Origin: Streptomyces huasconensis
GTDB lineage: Bacteria; Actinomycetota; Actinomycetes; Streptomycetales; Streptomycetaceae
Assembly (NCBI GenBank): GCA_004010275.1
Contig: RBWT01000081.1
Coordinates: 1-34,959 of the forward strand
DNA: 34,959 nt
Direction: 5' to 3'
In this document: piece by piece, positions 16,226-25,482 of the stretch
How the letters are laid out: each line of letters opens with the position of its first letter
Numbering within the stretch: the stretch's first letter is position 1
The notes under the pieces: model-generated
What the model was told of the DNA's origin: nothing
Databases searched by the model: none
Seen by the model: the letters and a program-made list of their open reading frames with translations, nothing else
Program-made: the position numbers and the translations under genes

Positions 16226-17118
16226 ATGTCGCGTACCGCAGCAGAAATAGCCACTCAGCCCGCCTGCTGGCACCGGGCGGCGGAGGCGGCGGCCTCCTTC
16301 ACGGGGTTCCCGCGGCCGGGTGAGCGGGTCGCCGTCACCGGATGCGGCACCTCGTGGTTCATGGCCCTCGCGTACGCGGCGCTGCGCGAGGCCGCGGGTC
16401 AGGGCGAGACGGACGCCTTCGCCTCCTCGGAGTTCCCGGCCGGGCGGCGCTACGACCGGGTGGTCGCCATCACCCGCTCCGGTACGACGACGGAGGTCCT
16501 CGACCTGCTCGGGCGGCTCAAGGGCTCGGTCCCGACGCTCGCGCTGACCGCCGACCCGAAGACCCCGGTCATGGACGCGGCCGACACCGTGGCGGTCCTG
16601 AACTGGGCGGACGAGGAGTCGGTCGTGCAGACCCGCTTCGCCACGACCGCGCTCGCCTTCCTGCGGGCCGGGCTCGGCGACGTACCGGGCGTGAAGCCGG
16701 TGGCCGAGGCGGCGGTCGACGCCGAGCTGGCCGTCACCGAGCCGCTGCCGGAGGCGGTGCTCGGGGCGGAGCAGTGGACGTTCCTCGGGCGCGGCTGGAC
16801 GTACGGCCTCGCACTGGAGGCGGCGCTGAAGATGCGGGAGGCGGCGGGGGCGTGGACGGAGGCGTACCCGGCGATGGAGTACCGCCACGGGCCGATCTCC
16901 GTCACCGGCCCCGGCCGCGTGGCGTGGATGTTCGGCACGCTGCCGGAGGGCTCGCCGGTGACGTGGCGCGGGTCGGCGGCGAACTCGTCGCCCGCCGGGA
17001 CACCGACCCGCTGGCCGACCTGATCCGCGCCCAGCGGCTCGCGGTGGCCCTGGCCGAGTCCCGCGGCCTCGACCCGGACCGCCCGAGGAACCTGACCCGC
17101 AGCGTGGTCCTCGGCTAG
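16226..17118 (+). pseudogene. SIS-domain sugar isomerase/deaminase, frame broken near 16950
   Basis: A two-SIS-domain protein of about 295 aa. GAGGAG precedes the ATG. The first sugar-phosphate loop is VAVTGCGTSWFMALAYAAL, with AITRSGTTTEVLDLL after it and YRHGPISVT in the second domain, as in GlmS-C-terminal/AgaS/FrlB-type enzymes. Near 16950 (GGAGGGCTCGCCGG) one base appears lost; the next frame continues GLAGDVARVGGELVARRDTDPLADLIRAQRLAVALAESRGLDPDRPRNLTRSVVLG to the stop, which is the normal end. It probably isomerises or deaminates an amino-sugar phosphate; the exact substrate is not visible. Sequence error is likely. Confidence 0.8.
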
Positions 17119-17132
17119 GGGTACGGGGTCAC

Positions 17133-18170
17133 TCACCTGGGGGTGATGGCGATGCCCTCCGGCTGGTCACCGGTGCGCAGGGTCGTCCGGACCTTCGCGA
17201 GCCCCGCGTCGACGACCGAGACGGTGTCGGAGTCCTCGTTGGTGACCCAGACCCGGCTGCCGCCCGGACCGACCGCCACGCCCTGCGGTGTCCTGCCCAC
17301 GGGCACCTGGGAGAGGACGCCGCCGTTCGTGGTGTCGATGACGAGGAGCACGTCGGCCCCGGAGTCGGCGGCGTACAGCCGCTGTCCGTCGGGGCTGATC
17401 CCCAGGCCGAGGGGGGCCTTGCCGACCGGCCAGGTGGCCGTCACCTTGCGGGTGGCGGTGTCGATGACGGAGATGCTCCCGGCCCCGGTGTTGGCGACGT
17501 AGACCCGGTCGCCCTTGGCCGTGGCGGTGATCCCGCTGGGGAAGTCGCCCACGGGGATCTGGACCAGGGGCTCGTGGCCCCTGGACAGGACGGTGACGTT
17601 GTTGCTGCCGCTGTTGGTGACGTAGGTGGTCCCGTCGGGCAGGGTGGCGACGCTGTGCGGGAGTTCGCCGGTCGTGGGCGTCGCGACGACCTTCCGGGCG
17701 GCCGTGTCGATGACGGAGACGTTGCCGCTGCCCCAGTTCGCCGCGAACACCCACCGGCCGTCGCGGCTGGGGAAGGCCGAGAACGGATAGGAGCCGACCG
17801 GCACGGTCGCCACGGCTCGGTGGCCGGACGTCTCGATGAACGTGACCGAGTCGGACAGGCCGTTGGCCACATACACGTGGGAGCCGTCGGGGGCCGCGCC
17901 CACGCCGGTCGGCCCGCTGCCCACCGCCGTGGTGGCGACGGCCCGCTCGAGACGGACGTCGAACGCGGAGACGCTCCCGGAACCGCTGTTGGCCACGTAC
18001 GCGACGATGCGCATCGGGAAGCCCTTGTCGGGCGCCTTCTTCACCGCCGGTTTCGGCGCCGGGGGCGGCGCGTCGGACGCCGCGGCGGACGTACCCGCCA
18101 TGACGGCGAGCGCGAATCCGAGGGTCAGCCGGGTACGAAAGCGGCCGCTGCCTGCGCAGGGTCTCAGCAT
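17133..18170 (-). CDS. Secreted YVTN beta-propeller protein
   Basis: A 345-aa exported protein. ATG 18170 (AGGTGG 5 bases upstream) gives a signal peptide with Arg/Lys start and hydrophobic core ending TSAAASDAPPP. The mature part is a run of about seven YVTN-type repeats of roughly 42 residues (V-YVANxGSGSVSVIDTATRKVxATxPVGxxPxGVAxxPDG), a seven-bladed surface propeller. Such proteins bind partners or redox cofactors; there is no catalytic motif. It is convergent with the SIS gene (15 bases apart) and divergent from nagK, so it interrupts an otherwise amino-sugar set on the plus strand. Confidence 0.88.
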   Translation of the reverse strand: MLRPCAGSGRFRTRLTLGFALAVMAGTSAAASDAPPPAPKPAVKKAPDKGFPMRIVAYVANSGSGSVSAFDVRLERAVATTAVGSGPTGVGAAPDGSHVYVANGLSDSVTFIETSGHRAVATVPVGSYPFSAFPSRDGRWVFAANWGSGNVSVIDTAARKVVATPTTGELPHSVATLPDGTTYVTNSGSNNVTVLSRGHEPLVQIPVGDFPSGITATAKGDRVYVANTGAGSISVIDTATRKVTATWPVGKAPLGLGISPDGQRLYAADSGADVLLVIDTTNGGVLSQVPVGRTPQGVAVGPGGSRVWVTNEDSDTVSVVDAGLAKVRTTLRTGDQPEGIAITPR

Positions 18171-18367
18171 GAATCCACCTCTGTGGCTGTGGGGGGAGGA
18201 ACGCGCCCGGTCAAACGCCCGACACGGCCGTCCCACACGGCCGGAAAACGGATTCGTTCTTTCGCATGGCGGCATCTGCGGCAAATCGGCCATTTCACAT
18301 ACTTGCGTGAGTCATATGACAGCAGCATCTCTGCTGCTCCTGGCGCTCCCCTCCCGCCCGGCCGCCA

Positions 18368-18383
18368 GGTGGACTAGACCTTT
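18368..18383. promoter_or_regulatory. DasR-type dre operator before nagK
   Basis: TGGACTAGACCT (18370-18381) matches 10 of 12 positions of TGGTCTAGACCA. It sits 7-43 bases before the possible nagK starts, an obvious position for repression. Control of nagK-nagA by DasR is established in S. coelicolor. Confidence 0.8.
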
Positions 18384-18410
18384 CAAGGGGTGACGGGCGA
18401 GACTGTATCC

Positions 18411-19386
18411 GTGAGACACGTCATCGCCCTCGATGTGGGCGGCACCGGAATGAAGGCCGCCCTGATAGGGGCGGACGGCACCCTGCTGCACGAGGCCCGC
18501 CGCCCGACGGGCCGCGACCGCGGCCCCGAGGCGGTCGTCGAGTCCATCCTCGGCTTCGCCGCCGACCTGCGCGCCCACGGCATCGCCCACCTCGGCGAAC
18601 CCGCCGCGGCGGCGGGCGTCGCCGTGCCCGGCATCGTCGACGCCGCCCTCGGCACAGCGGTCTACGCGGCCAACCTCGGCTGGCGCGACGTCCCCCTGCG
18701 GGACCTCCTCAGCGCCCGCCTGGCAGGCGTCCCCGTCGCCCTCGGCCACGACGTCCGCACCGGCGGCCTCGCCGAAGGCGCCTCGGCGCGGGGCAAGGGC
18801 GCCGACCGCTTCCTGTTCGTACCGCTGGGCACCGGCATCGCGGGAGCCATCGGCATCGACGGCGCCATCGAACCCGGCGCCCACGGCTCGGCCGGGGAGA
18901 GTCGGCCACATCGTCGTACGCCCCGGCGGCCCGCCCTGCGGCTGCGGCCAGCGCGGCTGCCTGGAACGCCTCGCCTCCGCCTCCGCGGTGAGCGCGGCGT
19001 GGGCCGCGGCGAGCGGCGACCCCGAGGCGGACGCCGCGGACTGCGCCAAGGCCGTGGAGTCCGGTGACCCGCGGGCCCAGGAGGTCTGGCAACACGCCGT
19101 CGACGCGCTGGCGGACGGTCTGCTCACCGCCCTCACTCTGCTGGACCCGCGCACCCTGATCATCGGTGGCGGCCTGGCCGAGGCGGGGGAAACCTTGTTC
19201 ACGCCGCTGCGGGCCGCCGTCGCGGCACGCGTCGTCCAGTTCCAGACGCTGCCGGACATCGTGCCCGCGGCCCTCGGCGACACCGCCGGGTGCCTGGGCG
19301 CGGGCCTGCTCGCCTGGGACCTCCTCGACGCGCCGGCGTCCCCCGCACAACCAGCCGACACCGACCCCCCGGAGGTAACCACCTGA
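18411..19386 (+). pseudogene. nagK: N-acetylglucosamine kinase (ROK), one-base insertion near 18901
   Basis: A ROK-family kinase that phosphorylates GlcNAc released from chitin or wall turnover. The phosphate loop HVIALDVGGTGMKAALI and VPLGTGIAGAIGIDG are in the first frame. After GAHGSAGE an extra G at about 18901 shifts the frame; removing it restores GEIGHIVVRPGGPPCGCGQRGCLERLAS, the ROK zinc motif CxCGxxGC, and the rest to LLAWDLLD. GTG 18411 (VRHVIALD) is the family-like start; GTG 18390 is possible. The stop overlaps the nagA ATG, so they form an operon. An intact gene is expected if the insertion is an error. Confidence 0.85.
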
Positions 19387-20543
19387 TGGCCACTCGCAAG
19401 ATCCTCGCCGGTGCCCAGGTGGTACTGCCCACCGGAACCGTCACCGACGGCCGCGTGACCGTGGAGGGCACCCGCATCGCCGGGAACGCCCCGGCCGGCG
19501 CGCCCGCCGACCCGCACACGGACACCCTCGACCTCACCGGCCACTGGGTGGTCCCCGGCTTCGTCGACCTCCACAACCACGGCGGCGGCGGCGCCTCCTT
19601 CACCTCCGGCACCGTGGAGGACGTCCTCAAGGGCGTCCACACGCACCGCCTGCACGGCACGACCACCCTCGTCGCCTCCACCGTCACCGGCGAGATGGAC
19701 TTCCTCGCCGAGCGCGCCGGGCTCCTGAGCGAACTGGCCGAGCAGGGCGACATCGCCGGCATCCACTTCGAGGGCCCCTTCATCTCGCCGTGCCGCAAGG
19801 GCGCGCACAGCGAGAGCCTGCTCCGCCACCCCGACCCCGCCGACGTCCGCAAGCTGATCGACGCGGCCCGCGGCCGGGCGAAGATGCTCACGCTCGCCAC
19901 CGAACTGCCCGGCGGCCTCGACTCCGTGCGGCTGCTCGCCGAGCACGGCGTCATCGCGGCCATCGGGCACACCGACGCCACGTACGAGCAGACGGTGGAG
20001 GCCATCGACGCGGGCGCCACCGTCGCCACGCACCTGTTCAACGCGATGCCGGGCCTCGGCCACCGCGCGCCCGGCCCGATCGCCGCCCTCCTGGAGGACG
20101 AGCGGATCACCGTCGAGCTGATCAACGACGGCACCCATCTGCACCCGGCCGCCCTGGAACTGGCCTTCCACCGGGCGGGCGCGGGCCGCGTAGCGTTCAT
20201 CACGGACGCGATGGACGCGGCGGGCTTCGGCGACGGCCGGTACATGCTCGGCCCGCTGGAGGTCGAGGTGAAGGACAGCGTGGCGCGGCTCGTCGAGGGC
20301 GGCTCGATCGCGGGCTCCACCCTCACCCTGGACCGCGCCTTCAAGCGCTCGGTGACCATCGACAAGATCTCCGTGGAGGACACCGTCCGCGCCCTGTGCG
20401 CCAACCCGGCCGCGCTCCTAGGGATGGCCGACACCGTGGGCTCCCTGGAGCCGGGCAAGGACGCCGACCTGGTGGTCCTGGACGCGTCCTTCGACCTGAA
20501 GGGCGTGATGCGCAAGGGCGAATGGGTGGTCGAGCCCTCCTGA
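19386..20543 (+). CDS. nagA: N-acetylglucosamine-6-phosphate deacetylase
   Basis: A 385-aa amidohydrolase that removes acetate from GlcNAc-6-phosphate to give GlcN-6-phosphate, the DasR inducer. Metal and active-site pieces are visible: PGFVDLHNHGGGG (H63, H65), HFEGPFISP (Glu), IGHTDATYEQ, THLFNAMPGLGHRAPG, LINDGTHLHP and the catalytic Asp in FITDAMDAAG. Length fits NagA (about 380). The ATG overlaps the nagK stop by one base. The intact frame, amid broken neighbours, argues that the locus is functional. Confidence 0.96.
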   Translation: MATRKILAGAQVVLPTGTVTDGRVTVEGTRIAGNAPAGAPADPHTDTLDLTGHWVVPGFVDLHNHGGGGASFTSGTVEDVLKGVHTHRLHGTTTLVASTVTGEMDFLAERAGLLSELAEQGDIAGIHFEGPFISPCRKGAHSESLLRHPDPADVRKLIDAARGRAKMLTLATELPGGLDSVRLLAEHGVIAAIGHTDATYEQTVEAIDAGATVATHLFNAMPGLGHRAPGPIAALLEDERITVELINDGTHLHPAALELAFHRAGAGRVAFITDAMDAAGFGDGRYMLGPLEVEVKDSVARLVEGGSIAGSTLTLDRAFKRSVTIDKISVEDTVRALCANPAALLGMADTVGSLEPGKDADLVVLDASFDLKGVMRKGEWVVEPS

Positions 20544-20660
20544 CGCCCGCGCCGGACACGGCGGCCGGCCCTCACCCCTGGGCCAACCGCCTTCTGTTTG
20601 GCATGATCAGAACCGGCGAAAGAGCGGCAGCGCACAGGCACTTAGGGGGTGGTACGAGTG

Positions 20661-21588
20661 ATGCTCACCGTCACGTTGAACGCGGCGCTCGACCTCACCT
20701 ACCGCGTCCCCGCCCTCACCCCGCACACCACCCACCGCGTCACCGAGGTGATCGACGCCCCGGCGGCAAGGGCGTGAACGTCGCCCGCGTCCTCGCCGCC
20801 CTCGGCCACGAGGTGACCGTCACCGGCTTCGCGGGCGGCGGCACCGGACGCGTCCTGCGCGAGCGCCTGGCCGACGAGCCGCGCGTGACGGTCGCGTTCG
20901 CCCCCGTCGCGGGCGCCACGCGCCGCACCGTCGCCGTGGTCACGGGCGACCGCGACACCACCCAGCTCAACGAACCGGGCCGACCGTCACCCCCGCCGAG
21001 TGGGCCGCCTTCCTGGACACCTACGAGGCGTTGGTGCACCGCCCGGGCACGACGGCGGTCGCGCTCTGCGGCAGCCTGCCGCCCGGCGTCCCCGTCGGCG
21101 CGTACGCCCTGCTCGTACGCGCGCGCGCGCCGCCCACGTCCCCGTACTGCTCGACACCAGCGGCGAGCCGCTGCGCCGTGCCGTCGCCGCGCGCCCCGAC
21201 ATCATCAAGCCCAACGCCGAGGAACTCGCCGAGCTGACCGGCTTCCACGAGCCCGTCCGGGCCACCCGCGACGCCCGCCGCAGGGGGCGCGCACGCCGTG
21301 GTCACCTCGCTCGGCGCCGACGGCCAGTTCGCCCTCACCCCGGACGGCGGCTGGCAGGCGCGGCCCCCCGCCCCGGTGCGCGGCAACCCCACGGGCGCGG
21401 GCGACTCGGCGGTCGCCGGACTGCTCTCCGGGCTCGCCGAGGGCCTGCCCTGGCCGGACCGGCTGGCCCGCGCCGTCGCCCTGTCGGCGGCGACCGTGGC
21501 GGCCCCGGCCGCGGGCGAGTTCGACCGCACGACGTACGAGGACCCGCTGACGCGCGTCGCGGTGACCGGCCGCCCCGCGGCGGCCTGA
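20661..21588 (+). pseudogene. PfkB/1-phosphofructokinase-type sugar kinase, several frameshifts
   Basis: A PfkB-family kinase of the 1-phosphofructokinase / tagatose-6-phosphate kinase type. The start MLTVTLNAALDLTYRVPALTPHTTHRV is followed by GGKGVNVARVLAALGHEVTVTGFAGG in another frame. Later pieces are CGSLPPGVPVGAYALL, PDIIKPNAEELAELTG and NPTGAGDSAVAGLLSGLA (the ATP/anion-hole GAGD). Frame changes occur near 20762, 20976, 21130 and 21290, all in G/C runs. Order and spacing of motifs are normal, so the ancestral gene is complete. Either the gene decayed recently or the sequence is locally poor. It precedes a class II aldolase, which would use its product. Confidence 0.8.
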
Positions 21589-21675
21589 CGCAGCACCCGC
21601 CAAAAAGCAAGCACCCGCCAAGAGCCGTATCCGCACCGCACAACGGGGCGCAGCGCCCGGGAACTGGGGAGCACC

Positions 21676-22524
21676 GTGCCACTGGTCAGCACCGGCGAAC
21701 TCGTCGGACAGGCCCGCGCGGCGGGTCATGGCGTCGCGGCGTTCAACGTCATCACGCTGGAGCACGCGGAGGCGATCGCGCTGGGCGCCGAGCGGGCGGG
21801 CACTCCGGCGATCCTCCAGATCTCCGAGAACGCGGTGAAGTTCCACGGCGGCCGGCTGTCGGCGATCGCGGCGGCGACGGCGGCGGTGGCCCACGCCTCC
21901 CCGGCCCGCCTCGCCCTCCACCTGGACCACGTGACGGACGTCGAACTGCTGCGCGCCGCGCACCCGGAGGGCTTCAGCTCCGTCATGTTCGACGCGTCGA
22001 AGCTGGCATACGGCGAGAACGTGAAGGCGACGGCGGACGTGGTGCGCTGGGGCCACGAGCGGGGCATGTGGATCGAGGCCGAACTGGGCGAGGTGGGCGG
22101 CAAGGAGGGCGAGCCGCCGCTGGACGCGCACGCGCCGGGGGTGCGCACGGACCCGACGGAGGCGGCCGCGTACGTCGCCGACACGGGCGTGGACGCCCTC
22201 GCGGTGGCCGTCGGCTCCACGCACGCGATGACGGAACGGACGGCCTCCCTGGACCACGAGTTGATCGCGTCCCTGCGCGCCGCGGTACCGGTCCCCCTGG
22301 TCCTGCACGGCTCAAGTGGCGTCCCGGACGCGGAGATCCGCCGGGCGATCGCCTCCGGCATGGTGAAGATCAACGTGGGCACGGCGCTCAACACGGCGTT
22401 CACGGGCGAGGTGCGCGCCTATCTGGCGGGCGACCCGAAGGGCGTCGACCCGCGCAAGTACCTGACGCTCGCCCGGGAGGCGATGGCGGAGACGACGGCA
22501 CGCTTCCAGCGCCTCCTGGTCTGA
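21676..22524 (+). CDS. Class II fructose/tagatose-bisphosphate aldolase
   Basis: A 282-aa class II (zinc) ketose-bisphosphate aldolase of the KbaY/GatY/Fba-like size. Zinc and substrate residues are visible as LHLDHVTD (Asp-His), ELGEVGGKEGEPP (Glu), AVAVGSTHAM (His) and LVLHGSSGV (His), with the phosphate-binding KINVGTALN near the end. GTG 21676 with GGGGAG upstream is the start. It splits a ketohexose 1,6-bisphosphate made by the preceding PfkB-type kinase. The amino-sugar context makes tagatose-1,6-bisphosphate as plausible as fructose; sequence alone does not decide. Confidence 0.9.
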   Translation: MPLVSTGELVGQARAAGHGVAAFNVITLEHAEAIALGAERAGTPAILQISENAVKFHGGRLSAIAAATAAVAHASPARLALHLDHVTDVELLRAAHPEGFSSVMFDASKLAYGENVKATADVVRWGHERGMWIEAELGEVGGKEGEPPLDAHAPGVRTDPTEAAAYVADTGVDALAVAVGSTHAMTERTASLDHELIASLRAAVPVPLVLHGSSGVPDAEIRRAIASGMVKINVGTALNTAFTGEVRAYLAGDPKGVDPRKYLTLAREAMAETTARFQRLLV

Positions 22525-22562
22525 GCACGTCGTCCCGCGAGCCCGCCGGGGCCCGTACACGC

Positions 22563-22601
22563 GCGAGGCGCTCGACCGGGACTCCCGGTCGAGCGCCTCG
22601 C
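22563..22601. terminator. Perfect 19-bp stem-loop between convergent genes
   Basis: GCGAGGCGCTCGACCGGGA pairs perfectly with its complement ending at 22601, leaving one base at the tip. It lies 38 bases after the aldolase stop and 17 before the convergent gene's end, so it is bidirectional. Confidence 0.9.
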
Positions 22602-22617
22602 CTCGTGGTGCGCGCGG

Positions 22618-23613
22618 TCAGCCGGTCACGTGACCGGCCTTCAGCCAGAACTGGTCCAGGTTGGCGTTGCACCGGTCGCCCTCCTCGCAGGAGACCGTGA
22701 GCGTGTTGGTGCCCTTGGACAGCTCGACATAGACGTAGGTCTTGGTCCAGCCCTTGTCCCAGGCGCCCTTCTCGGCGCGGGCGAAGTTGTCCATGTTGAC
22801 CTTGCGCTCGGACTGGCTGCCGTTCACCGTCAGCGTGGTCTCGGCGGCCTCGCCCGGCACGCCATAGCCCACGAAAAGCGTGTAGGCGCCGTCCTTCGGG
22901 ATGCCGTTGACGGTCCACGTGACCCGCGCGCCGGGCTTGTCGAGCCCCGCCACGTACACCCCTCCGGCGGACTTGGCGCCCGGCACGTCGGAGGCCGTCG
23001 TCGTGCCGCCCTCCAGCTTCAGGGCCTTCGCGTCCGTCTGCGGCAGCTCGGTCTTCTCCTTCGGCTTCTTCGCCGGCTTCTCGCTGGGCTCGACCGACGT
23101 GGCGTGCGACGGCTTGCCGCCGGCCTGCGCGTCGCCGCCCTTGTCCTCGTCCTTGCGGCCGAAGAGCATGGCGGCGCCGATGCCGATGGCGACGACGGCC
23201 ACCACCGCGATGGCCGCTATCAGCAGCCCCTTGGTGTTGGGCCCCCGGCCGCGACCACCGCCGCCGCCCGCGGGCGCGTACTGCGGCGAGGCGACGGGCG
23301 CGCCGCCGGGCTGCGCCTCGGGTGCGGTGTAGTGGGGGTTCGGCCGGCCGTGGCCACCCTGTTGCGGCTGCTGCTGCGGGACCTGCTGGCCGTACGTCTG
23401 CTGGGCCGCCTGGGCCTGGCCGTACGCCGGGCGCCGGTCACCTACCGCCCGTACGTGGTGGTACGAGGAACGGGGACCCGGGTACCCATAGCCGCCCCCG
23501 CCGCCCGGCGGGGTCGCTCCGGCCGCCTGTCCGTCCTCGTAGAGGTAGCCGAACGGATCGTCGTCGCCCTGCGGCGCGCTCGGCGTGTTCCCGCCGTTAT
23601 TGCCGGGCGTCAT
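22618..23613 (-). CDS. Membrane-anchored protein with CBM35/CBM6-like C-terminal domain
   Basis: A 331-aa protein with a Gly/Pro/Gln-rich cytoplasmic N-terminus of about 135 residues (GGGGGYGYPGP, QQVPQQQPQQGG). One membrane helix (LLIAAIAVVAVVAIGIGAAML, about 150) is followed by a charged linker. The outer domain is LKLEGGTTTASDVPGAKSAGGVYVAGLDKPGARVTWTVNGIPKDGAYTLFVGYG...NLDQFWLK, the beta-sandwich pattern of CBM35/CBM6 carbohydrate-binding modules. No enzyme domain is attached. It may bind cell-wall or extracellular glycans. The same low-complexity-anchor-CBM architecture is common in Streptomyces. It lies 87 bases downstream of cdgB on the same strand. Confidence 0.82.
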   Translation of the reverse strand: MTPGNNGGNTPSAPQGDDDPFGYLYEDGQAAGATPPGGGGGYGYPGPRSSYHHVRAVGDRRPAYGQAQAAQQTYGQQVPQQQPQQGGHGRPNPHYTAPEAQPGGAPVASPQYAPAGGGGGRGRGPNTKGLLIAAIAVVAVVAIGIGAAMLFGRKDEDKGGDAQAGGKPSHATSVEPSEKPAKKPKEKTELPQTDAKALKLEGGTTTASDVPGAKSAGGVYVAGLDKPGARVTWTVNGIPKDGAYTLFVGYGVPGEAAETTLTVNGSQSERKVNMDNFARAEKGAWDKGWTKTYVYVELSKGTNTLTVSCEEGDRCNANLDQFWLKAGHVTG

Positions 23614-23700
23614 TCCCAGGTCACTCCCTCACATCGCTGACGCGGGGAGCCTACCCGGTCCGGCTGGTCCCAACGGGTGGCCTTGACCTCATCGACACCG

Positions 23701-25332
23701 TCAGCCGGCCCGCCGCTGCTGCTTGGCACGGGAGCGTTTCTCCACGTACATCCGCTGGTCGGCGGAGTGCAACACTTCGTCCGCCGACATGCCGCAGTGC
23801 GCCCAGCCGATGCCGAAACTGGCGCCCACCCGCACCGCCCTGCCGTCGACGCGGATCGGCGGGATGATCGCGTTCCGCAGCCGGACCGCGAGGTCCTGGG
23901 CGTCGGCGCGGCCGAGCCGGTCCGCGAGGACGACGAACTCGTCGCCGCCGAGCCGCGCCACGGTGTCCCCGTCCCGCACTCCGCTGGTGAGCCTTCTCGC
24001 CACCTCGATGAGGACGGCGTCACCGGTGTGGTGCCCGAACCGGTCGTTGATCGACTTGAAGCCGTCGAGGTCGCAGAAGAGGACCGCGAGCCCCTTGGTC
24101 CCGTCGTCCACCTCCCCCTCCTCGGGGGCGATGGTGTGGACGTGGTGGTCGAAGCCCTCGTCGTGCTGGAGCGAGGCGTGGCCGAAGTCGTAGCCGTGTT
24201 CGTAGGCGGCGTCGAGGGAGTCGACGGCGCTCGGCCGGCCCGCGTGCGGCCTGCGGCACAGGCGGGAGCTGAGCCGGGCCCGCAGCTCGGCGGAGTTGGG
24301 CAGTCCGGTGAGCGAGTCATGGCTGGCCCGGTGGGCGAGCTGGAGTTCGCGGCGCTTGCGTTCCTCGATGTCCTCGACGTGCGTGAGCAGGAAGCGCGGC
24401 CCGTCGGCGGCGTCCGCGACGACGGAGTTGCGCAACGACACCCACACGTACGTCCCGTCGCGCCGCGCGAGGCGCAGCTCGGCCCGGCCGCCCTCGGCGG
24501 AGGTGCGCAGCAGCGTGCCGATGTCCTCGGGGTGGACGAGGTCGGAGAAGGAGTAGCGCCGCATGGCGGAGGCGGGGCGCCCGAGGAGGCGGCACAGGGC
24601 GTCGTTCGTGCGCAGGAGCCGTCCGTGCTGGTCGCCGCCCATCTCGGCGATGGCCATGCCGGAGGGGGCGTACTCGAAGGCCTGGCGGAAGGACTCCTCG
24701 CTGGCCCGCAGTGCCTGCTGCTCGCGCTCCAGGCGGACCAGGGCGCGCTGCATGTTGGCGCGCAGCCGGGCGTTGCTGATCGCGATGGCGGCCTGGAAGG
24801 CGTACATCTGGAGGGCCTCGCGGCCCCAGGCGCCGGGCCTGCGGCCGTTGCGCGGCCGGTCCACGGAGATCACGCCGAGCAGCTCGCCGCCGGCCGCGCC
24901 GGTGGCGTACATCGGGGCGAAGAGGCGGTCGGCGGGGTGCCACTCGTCCTCGAAGCGGGGCTCGGGGCCCTCGGTGTACCACTGCGGGACGTCGTCGTCG
25001 TCGAGGACCCAGCCCTCGGTGTACGAGATGAAGCGCAGGGCGCCCCACGCCTCGCCCATGGCGAGGCGGCGCTCCCAGGCGTCACGGGAGCCGACGCGTC
25101 CGGTGATCAGGGCCTCGGCGGCGGGGTTGCCCGCGAAGGCGGCGACGACCAGGTCGCCGTCCGGGCGCACGAGATTGACGCAGGCCAGTTCATAGCCAAG
25201 GCCGTTGACGACGCCGTCGGCGACGGTCTGCAGCGTGTCCGCCAGGCTCCGGGCGGTGTTCAGCTCCGCAACCACCTGATGCAGCTGCCGCAGGGTCGCA
25301 AGACGGACGTACGGCTCCGACTCGGTCTCCAT
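23701..25332 (-). CDS. cdgB: GAF-PAS-GGDEF diguanylate cyclase, CdgB-like
   Basis: A 543-aa cytoplasmic c-di-GMP synthase with GAF (about 20-185), PAS (about 205-320) and GGDEF (about 325-535) domains and no membrane helix. GGDEF lies at 462-466 in RLGGDEFVVL, and the inhibitory I-site RDGD is at 453-456, the correct five residues upstream, so product feedback should operate. The metal Asp is in LFCDLDGFKSINDRFGHHTGD. An insertion of about 50 residues, rich in His/Asp/Glu, separates the first GGDEF helix (LTGLPNSAELRARLSSRL) from the first strand. The domain order and locus match cdgB of S. coelicolor, a BldD target controlling development. GGGGAG precedes ATG 25332. Confidence 0.9.
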   Translation of the reverse strand: METESEPYVRLATLRQLHQVVAELNTARSLADTLQTVADGVVNGLGYELACVNLVRPDGDLVVAAFAGNPAAEALITGRVGSRDAWERRLAMGEAWGALRFISYTEGWVLDDDDVPQWYTEGPEPRFEDEWHPADRLFAPMYATGAAGGELLGVISVDRPRNGRRPGAWGREALQMYAFQAAIAISNARLRANMQRALVRLEREQQALRASEESFRQAFEYAPSGMAIAEMGGDQHGRLLRTNDALCRLLGRPASAMRRYSFSDLVHPEDIGTLLRTSAEGGRAELRLARRDGTYVWVSLRNSVVADAADGPRFLLTHVEDIEERKRRELQLAHRASHDSLTGLPNSAELRARLSSRLCRRPHAGRPSAVDSLDAAYEHGYDFGHASLQHDEGFDHHVHTIAPEEGEVDDGTKGLAVLFCDLDGFKSINDRFGHHTGDAVLIEVARRLTSGVRDGDTVARLGGDEFVVLADRLGRADAQDLAVRLRNAIIPPIRVDGRAVRVGASFGIGWAHCGMSADEVLHSADQRMYVEKRSRAKQQRRAG

Positions 25333-25456
25333 GCTCGTTCTCCCCGAGACCTCGACAGCAATCCAGGATGCGCGGCGCCCGCAGTGACTTTCTGTGCCCT
25401 TGTGCCCTCAGTGTCTTATTGCCACCGTCACTGAATCACAGCGAGCTGCCCACTCG

Positions 25457-25469
25457 GTACACAGGGTCA
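25457..25469. promoter_or_regulatory. BldD-like box upstream of cdgB
   Basis: GTACACAGGGTCA fits the BldD consensus TnACnCWGnGTnA at every specified position but the first. It is about 125 bases upstream of cdgB. BldD, dimerised by c-di-GMP, is known to bind the cdgB promoter in S. coelicolor. Confidence 0.6.
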
Positions 25470-25482
25470 ACAAAATATGGTC

